Positions 35,085 to 47,783 of a stretch of 64,000 nt of DNA are shown piece by piece; position 1 is the stretch's first letter, and the number at the start of each line of letters is the position of its first letter. Below the pieces are notes generated by a model. It did no database searches. It was given only the letters and a program-made list of their open reading frames with translations, and had not been told where the DNA came from. The position numbers were made by a program, and so were the translations under genes. The stretch is from Rutstroemia sp. NJR-2017a BVV2 (Eukaryota > Ascomycota > Leotiomycetes > Helotiales > Rutstroemiaceae), in contig NJPS01000033.1 in the NCBI GenBank assembly GCA_002946415.1, positions 496,001 through 560,000 of the forward strand, given 5' to 3'.

Positions 35085-35400
35085 ATACGAAGTATTGCGA
35101 TACGGGTTGCGGAGGACGGTTCTTCCAGCCGAGAATCTTGGAGGCGACGTTTAAGTATGAGTCCAAGTGCGATTTGCGAGTCTCTATCTCTACCACGAAG
35201 TACGAAGCATATATTATGGGACGACCTCGGGATAAAGGATGAGGAACATGGGATAAAGAGTGAAGATATAAAACCCCAATCATCGATCACCCCTTGAAAT
35301 TACGAAATACGAAGTACTCAATAGAAAGTTCTTTATGGAAGGCTTTCCGTACGTACGAACGGCACTTGCCTAGTACGAAGTACTTGTACCTACCTTTGTA
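35085..35400. repeat. Cluster of TACGAAGTA-like palindromic motifs
   Basis: At least five near-identical short palindromes (forms of TACGAAGTAC and CGTACGTACG) occur in about 300 bp, for example near 35089, 35195, 35306, 35350 and 35374. They are non-coding. They could be a short dispersed element or a set of protein-binding sites. Confidence 0.5.
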
Positions 35401-35907
35401 CGGTGAGTTATCCACACCCACCACTTTCTCCCCACCAAGCTGCACCAACTTCAGCAGTCCCCGATGCTAACGGAATCTCAGCAGGGCTGTGCAAGCTCCT
35501 TCTAGGCTAAAAGTCATGCAGATATAAGGGTATATCCCGTACAAGGAAGAGTTTAATGGGTGCCTTCGGTTTCTTGGAAGATTCCCATTGGATGTACTGA
35601 AGAATCAATGCATTTGGACCAATGGGAAGCCGTGTTTGCTTGTATAATTGCTCTTCTTAGTTAGATCTTCGTACAGGTTAACCGTTGGGACGGGATACCT
35701 ACTGCTCGTCAATATCACACTGTCACTCGCGAGCTTCATCCAATAGGCCAGCCAGCTTGGCACATGAACTTCGACACGACACCGCCGCGCAGCACCATCA
35801 CCGCAGGAAGACAGTCTGCCATTGTGCGTCGTAGGCATACAAGTACTTTGTACACAGCAAGGTTTGACCTATCTGTCTTCCCCATCCTTCGCTTCTCTTA
35901 TCACAAA

Positions 35908-35958
35908 CAACACTCCAAACACTACAAACACTACAAACACTACAAACACTACAAACAC
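35908..35958. repeat. 9-bp tandem repeat (AAACACTAC)
   Basis: Four perfect copies of AAACACTAC at 35917-35952, with partial copies on both sides. Non-coding. Confidence 0.88.
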
Positions 35959-36908
35959 AAAGACCCAGACAAAAGGAAGAGCCGAAGCATGTGAAACGCG
36001 TTGGAATCCTCCGCAACCACCTCGTACATTCATACCCTTTTGTACTTTCACACTGGCGCACTCTCGTCCCTTTCACGCCGCTCCCATCAGTCAGTCGGTG
36101 TTACATGTTCCACCGTTCTTCTGCCTCGTCCTCTGTACTCTTGTCGGCTTACTAGCCTCGCTAGCCAAATTTAACTCGCATACCTACCATCGGGCTTCCA
36201 CAACCCTACAAGCGCTCCCTACTCCCCTACTCCCCCTACAGTAGTCGCAGCAGTAGCCGCAGTCGCAGTCGCAAGCACAAGCACAGATCTAAATTATCCC
36301 CTGTCAGCACCCAAATCATTCAATGAAAACCCGCTCTTACTTGCAATAGCACGCTCTCATTCGCCCATTTTGTTCCAGATTTTGGTTTTATCGGGAAAAG
36401 TAAGAACACAATCAAATCCACACCACCTCCCGTCTCTTCTTCTTCACTTCTTCACTTCTTCACCTCCTCCTTCGACCCTAGAAGCACTTTTACCTCTCCT
36501 TGAAGCTCTTGTTTTTCTATTCTCTTCTTCCCAAGTACAATTCCAACAACTACTTTTTCAACTTCATCCTTTTAATTCTCAGCAAAGAAAAAAAGAGTCA
36601 CTAGATTCGTGATCTACACTCTCCCGCTCCTTCGTAAGTCGCCTGTGTTTTATGTTATATCTCACTCCATGTCTGCTTGACCAAACACTGACCACCCCCC
36701 TTTTCCAGGACCAACAGTCTCAGAAATATATGCATACAACAACCTCCTAATTATCCTCAGAGACCCGTCAACAACATTCATTCCTTGATGGCTCATCGTT
36801 GAAGAACGTCCTCATAGTTGCTTGCTGCAATTCCCCCCTAAAATCGAACGCTCGAGACGATCGACGCGCATCCTATCCAAATTATCGAGTACCTTTCTTC
36901 TTTGCAAT

Positions 36909-38807
36909 ATGGCGAAGAGAAGTTGGGCCAAGTCCTGCTGTGGAGTTATAAACAGTATCGTGGCTGCGCTCGCCTTGTACGGGACATTATATCTCGCGGT
37001 CCTTGTCTTTCAGAAAGGCTCAATTCCCAAGTCACCATCCGACCTTTACAAAATCCCACAAAAAGGTCATGGATCCCCTTCAACAGATCACGCTGGAGGA
37101 TCTGAATCTGTGGCACCTCTGCCAGCCCTGCTACAAGTAGAAAAGATCAATCCACATGCCAATTGGTTCAATAGACCAGAGAGTTTGGTTGTGCCAAAGG
37201 ACGACTTCCTGGGGAAACGACCAGACGTCAACACGGTTGCGAATTTGACGAAGTTGGTTGAGGAATGCAGAGGCTCATACAAGAAATTCGAGAAGATGCC
37301 CTATGTATATGACTGTCTGAAATACTTGAGCGAAGGCGAGAAGGAATATTACTACATCCCGGCACGGGGAGAGCGCGCGAGCGAACAACCACCGAAGACG
37401 GCAGAGTATTTGAACGCGGACGGCCATGACAATACTCTGGAACAATATCCATCGTACAAAGCCCCATCAAAAACATCCATGGGTCAATGCAACGGTCCAA
37501 TCGTACCATATCATACTTACTGGACCGGCCCCGCGACATGGAGAGTAGAACTCTTCATTAAAGGCTATTTCCACACCCAGAATATTCCTTGCACCAAGTT
37601 ATTCATATGGCTTGACGGAGATCGGGACCCAGATGCGATTGAGAAGTTTATGACTCAGGACGCCTTGTTTGCGAAGTTCTTGCCATTTGTCGAGCGAGGT
37701 GACATTACGCTCAAGTTATGGAAATTCCCCTCAAGGATCCCTCTACCACCAGGAGACAACACAGATGGTGTAGGATACTACAAAAATCCAGGAAAGCCCA
37801 ACTCCAAGAACGAGACTATGGTGGCAGATGGACTCATGCGAGATTCGCACAATCAGGAATGGCTGATGCTGTCAGAGAGACAAATGACCTTCTTACCGGT
37901 TGCTGTGTCCGATGCAGTTAGATTTGTGGTTTTGCATATATATGGTGGAGCTTATTACGACATGGATATCATAATGCTACGAGATTTACGACCATTACTT
38001 ATCGGAGACGATCATGCGTTTGCTGAACGATGGGCAGCACATTCTAGTCCTGGTGATTACAACACTGCGGTTATGTCTCTTACTGCCAATTCGTCTCTGT
38101 CCACTTATCTTCTACGCGGAGGTGTCAGAATGGGACTCAACTTTCACCCTCGAGTTATCGGTGTAATGGCTGTGAAAGACCATCGAAACCAGGAATTCGC
38201 CATGCTTGAAACTGCAGCCTTCGACCCGATCTGGACCGAGTTCAACTGGGCCAGACTCGGAAGATGCACAATCCCATGTATCCACGACTACGGCCAAGTT
38301 TTCAAAGGCAAGAACGGGTTCCCACATAATGACGAATGGGAGAGCTATGATGGGCCACAATTGCAACTCGCTTCCAAGAAGTCGAAACATTTCTGGGAAA
38401 CAAGGTCAATCGGTGCTGGCGATGTAGAGAAGCGAGGCGAAGTCGAAGAACGTGCAGCAACAGGAAAGAACCCCGAAACAACGACCTTTGATCGAGCTGC
38501 GTTGAGCAAAGCTGAGTACAAGATTGAAGAGGATAAGTACCCACCTACAAATAGGACTATGGAGAATTTCTTCCGTGGTGCCTGGACATATCACGTTCAC
38601 AACCAGGTATGCTATGATTATTGCTCTTTTCAGTAAGCTCTGCTAACTTTCTTTCAGTGGTACAAACATCCCGAGCCTTCATCCTGGCTCAACGTCATTC
38701 AACGAGCTCAAGACGGATTCTTCTCCGGCTCACGAACAAACCCCTACGGCGAGAAGTGGACCGGGCCCGATCTTCCACCATACGAGCTCTCCTGGGAATA
38801 CGCCTAA
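36909..38807 (+). CDS. Type II membrane glycosyltransferase with DXD motif (GT32/Och1-like)
   Basis: Two exons (36909-38606, 38658-38807) encode 615 residues. A single hydrophobic segment at about residues 13-33 (VINSIVAALALYGTLYLAVL) after a short basic N-terminus fits a Golgi type II anchor. The lumenal part has TYWTGPATWRVELFIKGYF, LFIWLDGD and a DXD-type motif, GGAYYDMDIIML (Asp351/Asp353), which binds the metal of a nucleotide-sugar donor in GT32-like enzymes. The last exon ends YELSWEYA. Two possible upstream Leu-starts are in frame, but MAKRSWAKSCC is the first ATG. Transfer of a hexose to a glycan or glycolipid is inferred; the acceptor is unknown. Confidence 0.82.
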
Positions 38808-40238
38808 GCCAGTTCTCTCACTTCATCTTGTTTAATTTAGCGTACGGAGTCAAGTCTTTAATGGTATTCATGATAGAAAAGTAAATTAGCATATATGTGT
38901 ATGGATGGCGACATGATTGAACAAAACATTCAGATTTTTTTTTTTCGATTCGCAGGCGCAGGCAGACACATTTCTTCGGTCCATATGTACTTTTAGGGTT
39001 TCGAGACATATAATGTGCATAGACAGCGGGCGTTTTTAGGATGGGAGACTTTTTTTTCGAACGCTCGTTTTTGGAGACGTTTTGAGGGCGTTGGATCCGA
39101 TCTGATATTGATTTGATCTCTTTCAAGAGGATTAATGTGCAAATGGTTACAGATACACAAGACGGGTAGAGTTTCGCGCACTTTGGGAACAGACTTTGGA
39201 GAGGGTGGTACGGTATCTGCGAATATGGAATGGGAGATTCTGTAAACTGCGTGTGGATATATTCGAGATGGCAAGTCGTTTGCAATAGGGACGACGGTCT
39301 AGGTACATGAGGTGGTGGAATCCTTGGCTAGGTGAATAGAGGAGAGGGAGGAGGAGGAGAAGCTTACTACTATACTACGCCCTGAATTGAACAAATACCA
39401 AATCTATCAAGTTGGAGGGGAATGAGAGTGCGATGCCATGCTGAATGTCCTCACTCCGCGCCCTTAGTCCCTGCTGTACATCCTGAGTAGCAGACACGCA
39501 AATGTCAAACTCTGAGATGCAACACTACCCTTTCTAAGAGACCCGAATACAAACGATTCATATCCCCCACGTGACAGATGACTACCAAACTCTACCGTCC
39601 CTCGGAAAACCTTCTCCAACCCATGGCAAACCTTCCCTTCCCGTACCCACAAATCAACCCCACCACGCGGTTCAACTACCCCACCTCATTGGCATAACAT
39701 CATCGGGCCGGTGCAACTACGTAACGTCGCTTTTCTGGGACTGTAAGTAAGTTACGTGATCGTGAGAGTTTCCTTCATTCGATACACGGTGAGTGAGATT
39801 TGTGAGAATTAGGAGAGCGATTTTTGGGTTTAAGAGTCATTGAGTGAGTGAGCAATTGAGTGATTGATCATACGCCTTTGTTATTTTTTCTGGATTCGGA
39901 CGGATATTTGGGATTAGATTGGATTGGTGAGTTAGAAAAGCTTACTTGCGTTTGGGAGATTGAGTCATTCAGCGGGAAGAATTTTTGGAGGTCAGGAGAA
40001 CAGACAGACGAGACGAGACGGAAAGGAAAGAAACCATTGATTGACGTGTTCGGTTGGATTAAAATAGGATAGCATAGGATAGTATAGGGCAAGGCAGGGC
40101 TGGGCTAGATCATCTCTCTACTTCAGGTATATAACTCTCCCTCTCCTCCCCCTCTGCAATTCCGTCCTGCTTTGGTTTCTTCTTTTCCCAAACCTCACCT
40201 CATAACAAACTAACAGATCCAAAGATCACAGAGCAACC
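38808..40238. other. Intergenic region, no gene seen
   Basis: Between two plus-strand genes. Contains short repeated AGGATAG units near 40070-40090 and a CT-rich leader just before the phosphatase start. Minus-strand ORFs at 38818-39285 are not supported. Confidence 0.45.
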
Positions 40239-41117
40239 ATGCCTACAACAATCCACCTCGTCCGCCACGCCCAAGGTTTCCACAACCTCACCACCGCAAA
40301 CCACTCCCTCCCCGACCCCCTCCTCACCCCCCACGGCCTCGAGCAATGCCGCGCCCTCTCCCAAACCTTCCCCTCCCCCACCTCCATAACCCACCTCGTC
40401 TCGTCCCCCCTCCGCCGCACCCTCTACACCACGCTGTACTCGTTCCCTTCGGTTGTCTCCCGCGGCGTGAAAGTGGTTGCGCTGCCGGAGATACAGGAGA
40501 CGTCTGATTTGCCGTGCGATACGGGGTCGGATGTGGGGGTTTTGAGGGAGGAGTTTGATGCGGGGGAGTTTAAGGGGATGGTGGATTTGGGGTTGGTAAA
40601 GGAGGGCTGGAATGATAAGACGGGGGGGAGGTTTGAGCCCAGTTCGGGGGCGATTCAGGCGAGGGCGAGGGAGGCGAGAGTTTGGTTGAGGGGGTTAGGG
40701 AAGGATTATGAGGGGGAAGGGGATGTAAATGTGGTGGTGGTGACGCATGGGGGGTTTTTGCATTATTTTACTGAGGATGTGAGTCAACATACATACACAT
40801 ACATATTCATCCCATTTCTCCATCATTCATCATTCTCCCCTCCTCAAATCGAGCTAATCATAAACCCCAAACAGTGGGAAGACTCCGCGAAATTCTCCGG
40901 CACCGGATGGGAGAACACTGAGTTCCGCAGCTATCGATTTGTGGACGAGAAAGGCGATGATGCAAATGCGTCGGTGAAGGAGACGCGGGAGAGCAGGGAG
41001 AGGAGGAATGGTTCGGAGAAGGAGTTGACGAGGGAGGAGCAGGAGAATTTGAGGAGGGTGACGGAAGATAGTTGGGGTGGGGGTGGGTTGTTGAGTGAGG
41101 AGGAGGGGAAGAAATAG
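40239..41117 (+). CDS. Histidine phosphatase superfamily (phosphoglycerate-mutase-like) protein
   Basis: Two exons (40239-40778 and 40875-41117) encode 260 residues. The N-terminus has the family signature as LVRHAQGFHN (phospho-accepting His10), followed by LTPHGLEQCRAL and SSPLRRTLYTT (substrate-pocket Arg). The second catalytic His is in VVVVTHGGFLHYF. The 96-nt intron is removed at FTED/WEDSAKFSGTGWENTEFRSY. The C-terminal 60 residues are highly charged. Fungal relatives of this layout are usually annotated as phosphoglycerate mutase family, but lack of the full glycolytic-enzyme pattern makes a broad phosphatase more likely. Codon use is strongly C-biased in the first 170 nt. Confidence 0.85.
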   Translation: MPTTIHLVRHAQGFHNLTTANHSLPDPLLTPHGLEQCRALSQTFPSPTSITHLVSSPLRRTLYTTLYSFPSVVSRGVKVVALPEIQETSDLPCDTGSDVGVLREEFDAGEFKGMVDLGLVKEGWNDKTGGRFEPSSGAIQARAREARVWLRGLGKDYEGEGDVNVVVVTHGGFLHYFTEDVSQHTYTYIFIPFLHHSSFSPPQIELIINPKQWEDSAKFSGTGWENTEFRSYRFVDEKGDDANASVKETRESRERRNGSEKELTREEQENLRRVTEDSWGGGGLLSEEEGKK

Positions 41118-42345
41118 AAGGGAGGGAATAGAGGAGAGGTGGATGGGTGGATGGGAAGAGAGGGATACAGAGTAGGTGAGGTATATATATATTTCCACGA
41201 AGCGATGGGGAGACAAGTGGGACCGAGATATAGAGAAATAGAAAGAAGAAGAGCTAGATAGATAGACAGAACAGATACTGAACAAAGCAGAATAGATATA
41301 TAAAACGAGGATCATTTCATATATATACACAATCTCACCTATATAAACCTAAACCTGTAGACGTGCACGTCGAAATCAACATCAGATTCAGTTCGGTTGT
41401 ATACATGAGAATGTATAAATGCAACTTTCCCCCCAGACCAAAGAAGCGCAAGCAGACATTCACACAGGCAGATCTGAGCGACGAGTCGAAAAGATCGTGG
41501 GAGGTTGTCCCCTTGAGCATGTAATGTATATATTACATACATATCTTTACAGTTCCCAGTCATCCATCCAGCGACGAAGGGAGAGAGCCTTTTAGGTCTG
41601 GGCCTAAGCTTTTATGCACATTACCTGCCTTCCTTTCCATCTCGTAAAAAAAGATATCCGAGATATACATACTGTATCCAGCACAAAATTAGTTGTTGGG
41701 TTGCATCTGCGGAAAATGTAGTAAGTCGACGCCACACGCAATGGCGAAGAGTCAGTCCGGAATATGTACGGGCTGTGAGATGTAAAGAAGAATTGGCGGT
41801 GTTATGGGGTTTGGAAGATTGGGTTGAGTTTGAGACAGAGGATATGGCGTGGGATCTAGTTACTGCACATTCACATACACACATATATAAGACTCGGCAC
41901 TGATGATACATGCAGTACAGCAGAGGAGAAAATAATCATCATTTATTAACTAACTGAACCTTTTTTGTTCTGTGCTTTTGTCAATTAAGTAAAAGTAAAG
42001 GAAAGTAAAGCAAGCAAAACAAGAGTGGCTTCCTTCATCCATCCGTCCATCCAGCCATGCAAAAACACTCGTCCGCCCGTTTGTAATCACTCAACTATGC
42101 ATATGTGTAGATCCGACCATTCCTTCCCATAGTCATCTGCATCACGTACTCCTTTTCCTTGCCTGTGGGTGTCCATACCAAAACATGCATGCAAAAACAT
42201 AAGAAGCAGAAGAAAGAGAAGAGAATATCAACCACGCCGTCCATCCCCTCCAAAAGGAAAAGTGCAAAAGTAACGAACAGCTGGGAAAAAAACTCCTCCA
42301 TACCAAGATCAAAAACTCCTCTCAATAAAACTCCTCAGACCAACC
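41118..42345. other. Convergent intergenic region, no gene seen
   Basis: 3' flanks of the histidine phosphatase (+) and the CCCH/2EXR gene (-). Contains a purine-rich run near 41100-41160 and AT-rich tracts. No gene is supported. Confidence 0.5.
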
Positions 42346-44466
42346 CTACCAGAACGAATAAGTAATCCCAATTTCCTCCGCCTTCTCGGGCTCCAGCGCC
42401 AGCACATTTATCCTCGGAGGCGTATTCCCGTTGTACTTATACGCCTTCTTAATCAACCTCTCTACCTGCGGCAGCATCTGCTGCGCTTTAACAAAATGGT
42501 TATGTTCCTCCTTCGCATCCGAGATTACAATATCCAGTGTCCGCAGATACCTAAAGATAGCCACATCTTCCGCCCACGCCACCAAGTTCTTGCAATCGCG
42601 CACATCGTAGTAATGGAACTGCAGCCGCCGCAGCGTCCTGCGGTCACTGTCGTCAATCCAGTCCTTGAATTGATTCAGGCGCGCTGCGTTATCGGCGATG
42701 AATAGCGTATCGAAGTCGTAGGAGAAGTAGTCGGAGTATCTGTAGCAGCAGCGTCTGTCGAGCATGGCTGACTGTCGGGCCTGTTCGCAGGTCTGCCAGA
42801 GAGGGTTGGGTGGGGTGAGACGTTTGAAGAGGGGCTTTCGCTCATGGTCGAGCGGATCGAAACAGAGGTTGAAGCGGACTTTGACGGTGCGGCCAAATCG
42901 GTGCGTAAACTGCCAGATCTTGACGCAGATCTCGTTAGGGAGTTCGGCGAATTTGAAAAAGGTGTTGTATTTCGGCTTGGCTTGCTCTCTTTCGTATTCA
43001 TTTTTGATCCTCATGACGTAGCCTCGACATGAGGGGTTCATTTTTTCAGGCACATATGGAAGAACGATCAGCATGGCTTTCTGGGTGTCGTTGAGCCGTA
43101 GGACTTCGAACCAATTTTCGAGTGCATACTTTGAGAAGTATTTGAAGTTGCCTTGGGATCCCATTTCCGAGCACCAGGTTTCGATTTGCTTGATACTGGG
43201 ATTGTCGGTTCCGAATATAACCCAGAGAGCATTCATGGCAAAGCTTCGATCAGCAAGTTGAGGGTTATCCTTCCATTGAATCTCCTTCACCTCTGGCTTA
43301 TACTCTATGTCGACAGCCTTCTTCTCCCGCTTCTTCTTTTTGGGCTTATTTGGCTTCGTATTCTTAGTTGGTACATTATTTGACTTGGGTTGAAGAACAG
43401 CAGTAGGTTCCTCATCAATATCGATAAGCTTTTCGACTTCCTGGGGATGTTGATTTATGATAGGTGGGTTCTTGCTGGTAACATCACGATGAACCCGTAG
43501 ACACTTCTTTCGGGTGCAGCCCTTTGCCGTTTTGTAGTCACGGCAATCATCAGCTGTAGCTGAGGTTAGCTTTGAGTTCCCACTAATACCTCTTGGATTT
43601 CTCATAGCCTTAGGCGTCTTCGGTGGAGATGTGTGATGCTTTTTAGGAGCTGCGGCATGCTTGTTACCAGGTCTGGGCATAGAATCTATCGGCACTTCTG
43701 GTCGCGGTTGCCGGATGTCTGGGTCAAGAATAGCTCTGGGGCTTGAAGTTGAAGCTTGAGTCAGCACCGGAACTTGATTTACCGCTGGGAGTTGGGTTGA
43801 CGCCGGCACTTGAACTGGTGCTGTAGGAGTGGCATCTCGCATAACACCATCTACTGGCTTGACCATGGGTGATGGACGTGTACGAATATTTTTCTTTGAA
43901 GGAGCGCGGTTCGGCTTGTTCACGATCATCTGAGCCAGCTTTGGTGAGGGGGAGCGAACAAGATCTGTGATACGAGCCTTGATGACTTCAGCAGGGATTT
44001 CTGGCGTGATGGGAGCAGTAGGTGCAAAGTGCTTCTTGCCAGTCTCTGCTGGCTTGATGTCCGGTCTAGAAGCCGCTTTCAACCGTTCAACTTCATGAGA
44101 GTAAGAGGCTTGTTGCTGCGAACGAGCTTTGACAAGCCGATGAGCATCTTTCACCTGCTTTCTAAACTTGAAATCATGCTTGTGTGGACAGTTTCGTCCC
44201 CACCGACACCACCCCTCTAACTAGAATGGGATCAGTATAATAGGTGAAAAAGCGACAACAAAACTCTATCTAAACTTGTGTTGAGACTGCTACACGATAT
44301 ACGGTACAGAAGGTGCTATTGAGTGGACTTGGGTGGTTATGACACTTACGAAGTATGAGCAATGTTGGTTCTCTGGGACTTTGACTCCTTCACTCTGCGG
44401 AGCTGATAAGATTGGTGAATCAGGCTTCTCCTTTGGAGCAACGACTGGATGCTTGGACGGAGACAT
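42346..44466 (-). CDS. CCCH zinc-finger protein with C-terminal 2EXR-like domain
   Basis: Two exons (44466-44350 and 44220-42346) encode 663 residues. The splice joins CSYF to LEGWCRWGRNCPHKH, making a CX7CX5CX3H finger typical of RNA-binding CCCH proteins. A second finger-like unit is CRDYKTAKGCTRKKCLRVH (CX8CX4CX3H). A Pro/Ser/Lys-rich linker separates them and another follows (KPKKKKREKKAVD). The C-terminal half has FFKFAELPNEICVKIWQF and LWQTCEQARQSAML, the pattern of the fungal 2EXR domain (LPxEIxxxIW...). RNA binding is inferred from the fingers; the role of 2EXR domains is unknown. Confidence 0.78.
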
Positions 44467-45903
44467 CTTGATTGTGCGAAGATGGAAATGTGGAGTAAAG
44501 TAAAACTAGAACTTATAGCTATAAGTCCGTAGGTTCAGGTAACGTTATCTGACATGTGAATTGGTAGACGTTATCCGAAAAACAAGCTCAGTGCCAGCTA
44601 AGCACAAGACTTTGATTTTGTGGCGGAAACTAGAACAGAAGGCTCGAAGAGCAAGTGGAAGTTCGAAAGTGTTCTAGGAATATGACGATCTTGAACTTGG
44701 TATTATACTATGTATGTCGTTGTCCTTGTTGTATAAAAGGAATGAAAGAGGGTAGGGAAGTTGGAGAGAATGCAGGAGAAAGTAGCAGGTACGAGTGACG
44801 ATAGTAGGTGACTGGAATGGAGCCCTGTCAGTATTTGAACAAGTGATTTCCAAGGCAATTTGCTAAATGTGTGTGACCTGCTAGTGAAGCAACGAGAAGA
44901 ATCATAACAAACTCGGCGCGCTCTTACAGCTACCATCGCGATCCCAAGTCAGCAAATGGAGATGAGAGGAAACTTACGCATGCAGTCTTCCGATTCAATG
45001 AAATTCAGGCATTAACATTCACTGTCGCCACTCGCGACCAAGATCAGATGTCGATTGCCTGAAGTTGCCGAGAGCTTAGGTTGCAGGTCGAAAGACAGAA
45101 ACTTGAAGGATTTCTTCTTGCTTTTTGTGTGCATATATTTAAAATGGGAAAGTTGGTAAAGTTTGTGGTTTCTCGCGAGACGTCAAGTAATACCTAATTA
45201 GGAAAGTCTGGAATGGTTCGATTTCGGCCCCAAATAAAGTGAACCTACGGGACACAACCTTGGTGTACGGAATGAGTCACTACCTAGTACGGGAAGCCTC
45301 GCCAATTCGGTGGAAGCTTCCCGAATGTCATTTCCTTACATTGTGGCTATATTGAGTCAATGAACAATAGGAACCGAAATCGAATACTGCTTGTGAAACG
45401 GTCAATACCCGGGCAGGACTTGCCTGCTAACTTCCAAGTGAACATGAAAAAGTCCAAGAGTGAATAATGAATACTGCAGTCCATGTGTTGAAGGGTGCAT
45501 ATCCAAAATTGGGTCGGTGTATTGTGAGAGACATACAGGACGAAGGATCTCGCACTATGTCGGCTGATTCGGCTCTAGTAAATTTGATATAGGTGATAGG
45601 TTATTATATGACCGGCTCAGAATCTGGGGATACGCAGGATGGTGAATCGAATGCAACTGAGGGCGTTTATCGTAACTATACACACGAATGTGCAGTTCAT
45701 TCACGTTCCCACTCGAAGTCGTTTGATATTCAGTCCTCGCCCGTGCAGTGTTCCATCGTTAGCACATCATTCTTTCCAATGTGGACACAGCGCGGCAGTT
45801 GGAATGAGAAACATTGACCCTAGTATGGTCTGGTATGCAACCATTGAATGATTCTATATGACAATGCATCCTAGTCTATTTTACTATGGCAGATTTTGCT
45901 CGT
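44467..45903. other. Intergenic region, no gene seen
   Basis: Between the start of the CCCH/2EXR gene and the end of CCT5, both minus strand. It should hold the CCCH gene promoter. ORFs here are short and unsupported. Confidence 0.5.
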
Positions 45904-47783
45904 CTAGAAATCATTCTCATCACTTCCTGCAATAATGACATTATTGACCTTTAATACCATCCGACAAAGTTGAGTTGCCAACATCAATTGTTGTCTCTTG
46001 CCAATCAATGGGTCGATAACGAATGCATCCTTCATGTCATTACTGCCTGTTTGCATGCAGTCCACACCCAATCTTGTGTTCTTCTCGGTAGCTTGTCGAC
46101 TCTTAACGGCAGCAAGTGTTTCGATAGGTGATAGACCGGAGTTCTCAGCAAGAGCCATTGGGACGGCATCAAGAGCGTCGGCAAATGCTCGCATGGCATA
46201 TTGTTCAAGGCCAGGCGATTTGACAGCAGCGTCCTCAACGGCGAGAGAGCATGCGATTTCGGCGGCACCACCACCGTAAACAACACGGTTGTCTTTGACG
46301 AGGTTTCGGACAACACATAGAGCATCATGAAGAGATCTCTTAGCTTCGTCGATGATCTAGAATTCATAGTCAGTGGTGATGCACATAGATACGATGGCGG
46401 GTGAGGATAGACTTACCATCTTGTTGCTCCCTCGAACGAATATTGTGACAGCTCGTGTGTTCGCACACTCCTCAATGACTAACATCTTCTCCCTGGTTGT
46501 GCCAAAGCTCATCTCTCTTACTACTCCAGCACTTCCGAGCTTCTCTGCGGACAAGTCCTCGAATCTCGGTACTATTCTTCCATTTGTTGCGATTGCAATC
46601 AACTCTATTTCTGGACCTCCCACCCATCGAACAGCGGGAAGCTGATTCTGTAATAGTAGATGGTTTGCTTCATCATCGAAACCCCATTGGCAGATGACCA
46701 GATTGGCACCAGTATCCTTGATTTGCTGCACCATCTCCGCGAACTTGTCCTTCTCATATGTCTGCAGCTTTTTGAATTCCTCGACAGTTGTAATATCAAG
46801 CTTATGCTTAGTTTTTGGCTTCGGTGGCTCGAATGCACAGGTGAGGATAGCGATCTTGGCATCTCGAACTTCGTCTGGCATCTGAGGGTGTGAAAAGTCC
46901 TTGTCGACAATAACACCTTGGACAAGGAGAGAATCCTCGAGAGATCCACCAACCTTGCCATCGACCTTGATTAGATCAAAATCAACATCTTTTCGCTCCA
47001 AATCGGCCACCGATAAAATAGCATCCACAGCAATATTGGCAAACTGGTCGTGGGCCTTTGAGACGATCTTACTTCCCAAACTTGTCCTCGCAACCTTGAC
47101 TAGGTTCTCCTTTTGTGTTTTAGAAAATTCGATGGTGTCAGCAATTTTGTCCAACTCTGCCACAGCAATGTCGCAGGCCTCGTCATATCCATCAGCTATC
47201 CGAATAGGATGGATTCCCTTGTCAATGAGTTCTGCAGCTTGTTCGAGTAAAGCACCAGCCAAAACAACCACACCCGTTGTGCCATCACCAATTTCGTCAT
47301 CTTGAGATTTTGAAAGTTCCACCAGTAATTTTGCAACATGGTTCTGGATATCCATTTGTCCTAGAATAGTAGCACCGTCGTTCGTAACTGTGATGTCGCC
47401 ATCTGGGGAAATGAGGATTTTGTCGAGACCCCGCGGTCCGAGGGAAGTCTTCACAATATTGGCTACCGTCCTGGCTGCAAGAATATGTGATTTGACCGCC
47501 TCTGTACCATGTTGTCTCTTTTTCTTCCCTTGGCTAAAGTCATATTAGAATATAGTCTGCAGTAGAACTCTAGAGGCTCCTTACTCTCTAACAACAATAA
47601 AGGGTCTGCCTTGCTCATCCTTTATCACAGAGGCTATAGATTGGTTTGTAAGCCTGCGAAACCTTCCCCGCACATGCAGATGCACTCACCCTGAGACATA
47701 TCAATATCTGCATAGCATTTCTGTTAGTAGGAGCTTTACGAAATTCGTTATGGAGGGGCAGAGGAGAACTTACTCATCGCCAT
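45904..47783 (-). CDS. CCT5: T-complex chaperonin epsilon subunit (CCT5)
   Basis: Five exons (47783-47774, 47707-47690, 47633-47585, 47533-46417, 46356-45904) total 1647 nt, 548 residues, normal for the family. CCT is the cytosolic double-ring ATP-dependent chaperonin that folds actin and tubulin. Conserved motifs are [28 protein letters not shown] and [16 protein letters not shown] for ATP binding and hydrolysis, and VRGSNKM followed after the intron by [27 protein letters not shown] motif follows in the equatorial domain. The epsilon-specific [11 protein letters not shown] near the start supports CCT5 over other subunits. The first exon is only 10 nt (ATG GCG ATG A) and the second 18 nt; both fit GT...AG rules and frame. 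Confidence 0.94.

Larger units (their letters stand above)
34059..36908. other. Long divergent intergenic region
   Basis: About 2.8 kb between the hydrolase (-) and glycosyltransferase (+) genes. Contains a cluster of TACGAAGTA-like palindromes (about 35085-35400), a 9-bp tandem repeat (35908-35958) and pyrimidine-rich sequence near 36420-36480, probably the leader of the glycosyltransferase. A GT...CAG pair (36632-36710) suggests a 5' UTR intron. No coding gene is supported. Confidence 0.45.
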
